From Mesotaenium endlicherianum (taxonomy: Eukaryota > Streptophyta > Zygnematophyceae > Zygnematales > Mesotaeniaceae), in assembly GCA_009602735.1 (NCBI GenBank), contig WELA01010465.1, forward strand, positions 350,607 through 387,651: a DNA stretch of 37,045 bases, read 5' to 3'. Both the position numbers and the translations under genes were made by a program. The notes under the pieces were generated by a model. That model worked only from the letters and a program-made list of their open reading frames with translations. It had not been told where the DNA came from and searched no databases. Numbering within the stretch: the first letter of the stretch is position 1; every line of letters begins with the position of its first letter. Positions 32,984 through 37,045 of the stretch are shown piece by piece.

Positions 32984-35900
32984 ATGCAGGAAGTTTGTGC
33001 TGTCAACCTCAGTTCTGCTGATGTCAATTGTGTGACCTCTCTTTCCCATGTTACCAGCATACTTGACAGAGGCTATGCTGCAAAGGTAGCAGGAATATCC
33101 GCTTCCTTGTGGTGCAAGCCTGATCGCATACGAACGAACTTGAAGGGATTGCTTGAATTAAAAGGGCTTGTTCCACTTAAAACCATAACCACTCGAAAGA
33201 ATATATTCTGTATGCAGCAGGTTTCATCCTCAGACAATCTGCATCTCGAACGTTCGAGAGGCACCGACTTCTTCCAAGTCGTGCTTGTACTCTGCATCTG
33301 TGTCGTGTTACAATATGCAAACCAGTTGATTTGGAGGCGGGAAAAACTGGGTTGGTGCGGAGCCTGTAGTGGGGGGCATGGCCCGCCAGTAGAGGAGGAG
33401 GAAAGGGATGAGAAAGAGGACGCCCAGAAAGATGAAGCCATCGTCACTGAGAAACATCTAGTTGTGCTTGTCAATGGCATCGGCGGCAGGTGTGCTGCAG
33501 TGCCTTCTTGGATTCATGTTGAGGTGGTTAGGGATGCTCAAGCACGGGTGTCACCGGTTGGGAGGGCTTGATTACGATTTTGTGGGCAGTATATACTTAG
33601 TAAGCACTTGGTGTGTGGATTGAGCCTATTGCACTAAGTGTTGTGCTGGTGGCTGGAACTGAGTTAAAAGAATAAATAATGCACACAAAAAGTGCATAAC
33701 AACGTGGTTGCACATCATGAACACAACATGTTGCTTTGTTACTAGCGCAGTTTGTGCAGCAATAGAAACACGTTGGCAGCAGAGACACTGTCCAGATCTC
33801 TACCGAGACTGTCCTTATAATGAAAATATAATGGATTAATTGCACATTTGGAAGGCTCTTGCAGGATGTGCATAAGGAGGTGCTTCAAACACACGGATAT
33901 TACCGCCCCTTGCATCAGACAAAGATGCACAAGGTTCAACACATATATGTAGTAGGATATTAACAACCTTGTGAACCCATTGCTCTGGATGTCTTGCTCC
34001 AGTCTGTCATACCCATAGAAATATGCTCCATCACGAGAATATACACAGTCATGCCCACATTGATGCTTGTAAGTCAAAGGTGAAGGAATGCAATCTGGGT
34101 TACCACCCGCAACTTCATCCCGAGCGCTGGATCCTTCTTCTTGTGCGCTTGGGTGCCTTCTTGCGCGCCACAAATGGTGCAGCCCAAGTGACTGGAAGTT
34201 TGCAGAGGATCAATTCCGGCAGAGGGCAGATCCCAGCATCGTCGTCCACTGTGAGCATCTCAGTGCCCTCAATGCCCCCCTCTGCGAGGCGCATTATAAC
34301 AACTCACGTCATTCGAGGGCAGTCAGTCTCTTTGTGGAAGGGTGGGCTTTGGCTCAGAGGAGGCGAAGGAGGCAGGCGGACCTGTATGTGGAATCGTGTG
34401 TAGCTCTTAGAGCAGGCGTTTAGAAGCTAAGCTAAGCTAAATTCCAATGCCTTGCCTCCAATTCCTGCCGGTTCTTTTGGTTTTTTCTTACTGCTCCAAG
34501 GGGGAAGGGGGGAGAAAAGAGGGGGAGAAGGGGGAGAAAAGGGGGAGTTGTAGAGGGGAGTGGGGGAAGGGAGGCCTTGCCTCAGCAGGGGGTCGACCTG
34601 CAGGAGTGGGGATGCCATCCGTGCGTCTTCACCAGCCTGCTGACAGAGAGGGGGCTGTAGAAAGCGTGGGGCTCGCTTCATGTCAAAGCTGCCATCAGAG
34701 TCTTCGCCCGTTCCTCCTCGGCGACCTTGGAGTGTGCTTCTGCAATCTGCACCTCCATCTGCATCTGCCTGTTCATGTACACCCTGGCACTTGGGTGCTG
34801 GCGTGGGCTGACCGGGAGAAGCGGGCGGTGGGCAGGGGGCTATAAGCGGGAGGTGATTTTGTTGTTGTCAACATTTGGCCCGCTTTCCTTTTGCAATGTG
34901 ATGTAGGGGGTCGTAGGGGGACCTGCATGGCAGCCTGCTGGTACGAGCTGGCCTGGAGGAGCGGGCGGGGGCGATAGTCAATGGGTGACGGTGGTGATGG
35001 TGGTGCCGTGGTGTCGTTTGCAGGCAGCGCTTGCAACACCATGCTGCGCACTTTCGACGGGATCGACGTTATGGGCAAGCGGCTCGCAGAGGAGGTGAGC
35101 TAGCGATTTTCATCCTCTTGCTTCTGCTGCTGCTGCTGCTCTTTCTCTTTGGCCCCTCGTGCTCGCCGTTGTGTCTGCCGTGCCTCCCCTCCTGCTCTTC
35201 CTCCATGGCCATAAGCGCAAGCCAGCACGTAAGCAGAAGCTCACGCGCAATCTAGCCGAGCCTTCCCGTGTGAGTGGCCTTTCAGAAACTCCTATTAAAT
35301 ATCTTTTTATGATCTAGTATCTCTTGATTTACATTTCTATATTCTATGTTTTTTGTTTGGTACATTGTGCCACTGCGAGCCACTTGTGGCTGCTTCCATC
35401 TACTACACACTCTCGCTCTGACTGAGCGCGACGTCAGTTTTCGCGCTGGCCCGACTTAGCCTCGCCGATGCCTCCAGGGGCCGACCCAACTCTGGTCCAT
35501 ACCAGCACTCTGATCCATCCTCGCTTGTGTGCCGTCTGGCTGTTGCATATTCGAGGCCAAAAGGCCTGCAGTCTATTTGAAAACTCCCTTCGCTCTAGCT
35601 TCTCCACTCTACCACTGCTGACGCGTGAGATGCCTGGCGCCTGGCCACCTGGCGCCTTGCTAGAGTGCCAGCTGCTCCTGTACGTTGTCCCGACCCCTGT
35701 CCTGGCAGGCGCCGCCCTGCACACGGAGAGAGGGAAAGGGAGAGGCGCACTGATCGGCCTCGTCTGGTCAGGAGAGGCCTGTGATTGTGGCGCATTGGTT
35801 GCCGGGAGGGGTTTGGGGCGGCAGGCACGTAGGGGCGCATGATGTGCCTGCCAGATGCTTCTTGTGCGTGCCAAGCGATATATCGTGCAAGTGTGACCGT

Positions 35901-36973
35901 GCACTGACACGCTCCAAATTTGTGCCCCTGTGCCGCTGGCCCCTCCCCCCTCTTCCTCCCTTCCCTCCCCTCCTTCCCCCTCCTCCTCCCCTCCCCTCCT
36001 CCTCCCACCTTCCCNTCGCCCCCCCTCCCCTCCCCTCCCGTAGGTTCTGGAGATCATCCGCACCGTGCCGGGCTTCGTGAAGATCTCGTTCGTGGCGCAC
36101 TCCATGGGGGGGCTCATCGCGCGCTACGCCATCGGGCTGCTGTACGAGCCCGCGGGGTTCTACCGCTCCATGAGCGGCTCGCTGCGCGCAGACCCCACGG
36201 TGGAGGGCGAGGCCAAGCGGGCGGCCGTGGCGTCGGCGGCGGCCCGGCGCGCGGGAACAGCTGGCACCCTCACGGAAGTCCCCGAGAAGATCCTCGCCAC
36301 CATCCTCGGGGAGATGCGTGCTGCCAATACCGGCGCGAGCGCGGGTGCGAGTGCAGGTGGGAGCTGGGCGGCAGCTGACCGGGTCGCTGCGGGCTCTGGC
36401 GAAGCGGGTGGCAGTCACGCTGGTGGTCACGCCAGTTACTCCGCGGTGCTCCCTGGCAAAAGCAGCGCGGCAGGGGAGGAGAACGAGGAGCGGGATACCA
36501 ATAGCCATGGCGATGGCAATGGCATGGGCAGCAGTGGCAACAGCCACGGAGATGGCGGCGGCGGAGGCGGCGGCCCTTCGGGCATGAGGGGCAGCAGCAC
36601 CTGCCAGCCATCGCCGCCGCAGCCGAAGCAGCAGCAGCAGCAGCAGCATGAGCAACAGCAGCAACAACAGGAATGTGTGCAGCAGCAAGAGCAGCTGCAG
36701 GAGCAGCGGCAGGAGCAGCACCAGCAGGCGGAGGGTGCAACGAGGAGCGACGACGCGCCGAGAGTGACGCACCGCCTGTACTCCGTGCCGCGGCCGGGCG
36801 GCGGCGGCGGCGGCAGCGAGGAGGAGGAGGAGAAGGAGCACCTGGCACTGCGCGAGGAGGGCTCCGGCAGGGGCCGCCCCTCCTTCAGCCGCGGTGGCAC
36901 CATCGCGGGCCTCGAGCCCGTCAACTTTGTCACCATCGCCACTCCCCACCTGGGCTGCCGGGGCCGGGGCCAC
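32984..36973 (+). CDS. DUF676 lipase-like alpha/beta hydrolase (5' part, four exons)
   Basis: Exons 32984-33489, 34183-34250, 35024-35094 and 36044-36973 join through GT-AG introns of phases 2, 1 and 0. The spliced frame gives the classic core of plant DUF676 serine hydrolases: HLVVLVNGIGG at the end of exon 1, SDWKFAEDQF in exon 2, TFDGIDVMGKRLAEE in exon 3, then ISFVAHSMGGLIARYAIG (nucleophile Ser codon at 36101-36103) and VNFVTIATPHLG in exon 4. The family is presumed to hydrolyse acyl esters; substrate and location are unknown. Exon 4 carries a low-complexity insert of about 245 residues (Ala/Gly/Ser, poly-Gln, poly-Glu) between the nucleophile segment and the next core strand. The Asp and His of the triad lie beyond the window, and a donor GTGAGT follows at 36974. 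The start at 32984 is the first ATG of the open frame and is uncertain; upstream exons or a later start (before the acidic EEEERDEKED stretch) are possible. Confidence 0.87.
33490..34182 (+). other. Intron 1 of the lipase-like gene
   Basis: The donor GTGTGC at 33490 splits a Ser codon (AG|C) and the acceptor GTGCAG ends at 34182. Joining restores the conserved G-S-x-x-DW motif. The minus-strand frame across it (33742-34173) is a shadow. Confidence 0.8.
34251..35023 (+). other. Intron 2 of the lipase-like gene
   Basis: The donor GTGAGC is at 34251 after VVHC (codon split T|GC) and the acceptor TTTGCAG ends at 35023. It contains the G-rich purine tract at 34498-34574. Confidence 0.85.
34498..34574 (+). 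repeat. G-rich polypurine tract in intron 2
   Basis: Seven runs of four to six G, separated by A-rich spacers and interrupted by only a few T. It could form a G-quadruplex on the RNA-like strand and is roughly complementary to the C/T tract in intron 3. Confidence 0.7.
35095..36043 (+). other. Intron 3 of the lipase-like gene
   Basis: The donor GTGAGC follows LAEE in phase 0 and the acceptor CCCGTAG ends at 36043. The protein alignment is continuous across the join, so no exon is missing. It has a short CTG run near 35125 and a 100-bp C/T tract before the acceptor. Open frames in it on either strand lack motifs. Confidence 0.85.
35939..36040 (+). repeat. C/T-only tract before the exon 4 acceptor
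   Basis: About 100 bases of almost pure pyrimidine with CTCCCCTCC-like repeats. One undetermined base (N) at 36015 marks a sequencing or assembly problem in the tract. Confidence 0.85.
36625..36735 (+). repeat. Interrupted CAG/CAA repeat coding poly-Gln
   Basis: In the lipase-like frame this gives Gln runs broken by His, Glu, Cys and Arg (KQQQQQQHEQQQQQQE and on). It forms the central part of the low-complexity insert. Confidence 0.85.
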
Positions 36974-37045
36974 GTGAGTTGCTGCAGCCATCCGTACCCA
37001 CCCCACTCTTGTCCCCCCCCTCTCTGTGAGGTCCTCTCCCCCCCC

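Noticed and set aside
35768-37006. 412-codon minus-strand ORF opposite the last lipase exon
   Set aside because: It contains long Leu runs complementary to the CAG repeat and crosses an intron and an N. The plus strand carries the clear hydrolase motifs.

Overview
The window looks like a nuclear genome segment from a green plant of the streptophyte lineage. A plant-type WNK protein kinase gene with GT-AG introns opens it, and a plant-type DUF676 lipase-like gene closes it; both run off the window. Both genes have GC-rich exons loaded with low-complexity tracts (Arg-Glu, Gln, Asp, Gly-Pro). Together with the piggyBac-like transposase remnant, this makes a non-seed streptophyte (charophyte alga, bryophyte or lycophyte) more likely to me than a flowering plant. 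That placement is inference and is weak.

Layout. 1-6182 (+): the 3' part of a WNK kinase gene in three exons, covering the C-terminal half of the kinase domain, an Arg-Glu repeat linker, an OSR1_C/CCT-like domain and a disordered tail of about 1,340 residues. 6183-10122: gene-poor DNA with two local tandem duplications. 10123-23388 (+): a degenerate Ty1/Copia retrotransposon with 508/509-bp LTRs. It is split inside its integrase by a younger, apparently intact Ty3/Gypsy chromovirus at 12439-19118 (-), which has 503-bp LTRs, a CTCCT target-site duplication, gag, and a pol with a C-terminal chromodomain. The 3' LTR of the Copia element is followed by a second copy of its primer-binding site and gag start, cut off near 23556. 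23557-29277: AT-rich DNA without a recognisable gene. 29278-30752 (-): a piggyBac-type transposase pseudogene, abutted by a 503-bp solo LTR of the same Gypsy family (30753-31255). 31256-32983: an inverted repeat and a 10-bp tandem repeat. 32984-36973 (+): four exons of a DUF676 lipase-like gene that continues to the right.

How the parts relate. The two host genes show no operon-like link; they are separate nuclear genes divided by about 27 kb of transposon-derived and anonymous DNA. Order of events: the Copia element inserted first (LTRs about 96% identical by eye) and decayed. The Gypsy element then landed in it (LTRs about 98% identical by eye). Another member of that Gypsy family left the solo LTR beside the piggyBac relic.

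The most interesting signals are: a textbook -1 frameshift module at the Gypsy gag/pol junction; an uninterrupted 126-codon antisense ORF plus a 150-residue pol extension in the decayed Copia element; a piggyBac transposase relic in a plant genome; an approximately 245-residue low-complexity insert inside the lipase fold; and complementary purine and pyrimidine tracts flanking one small lipase exon.
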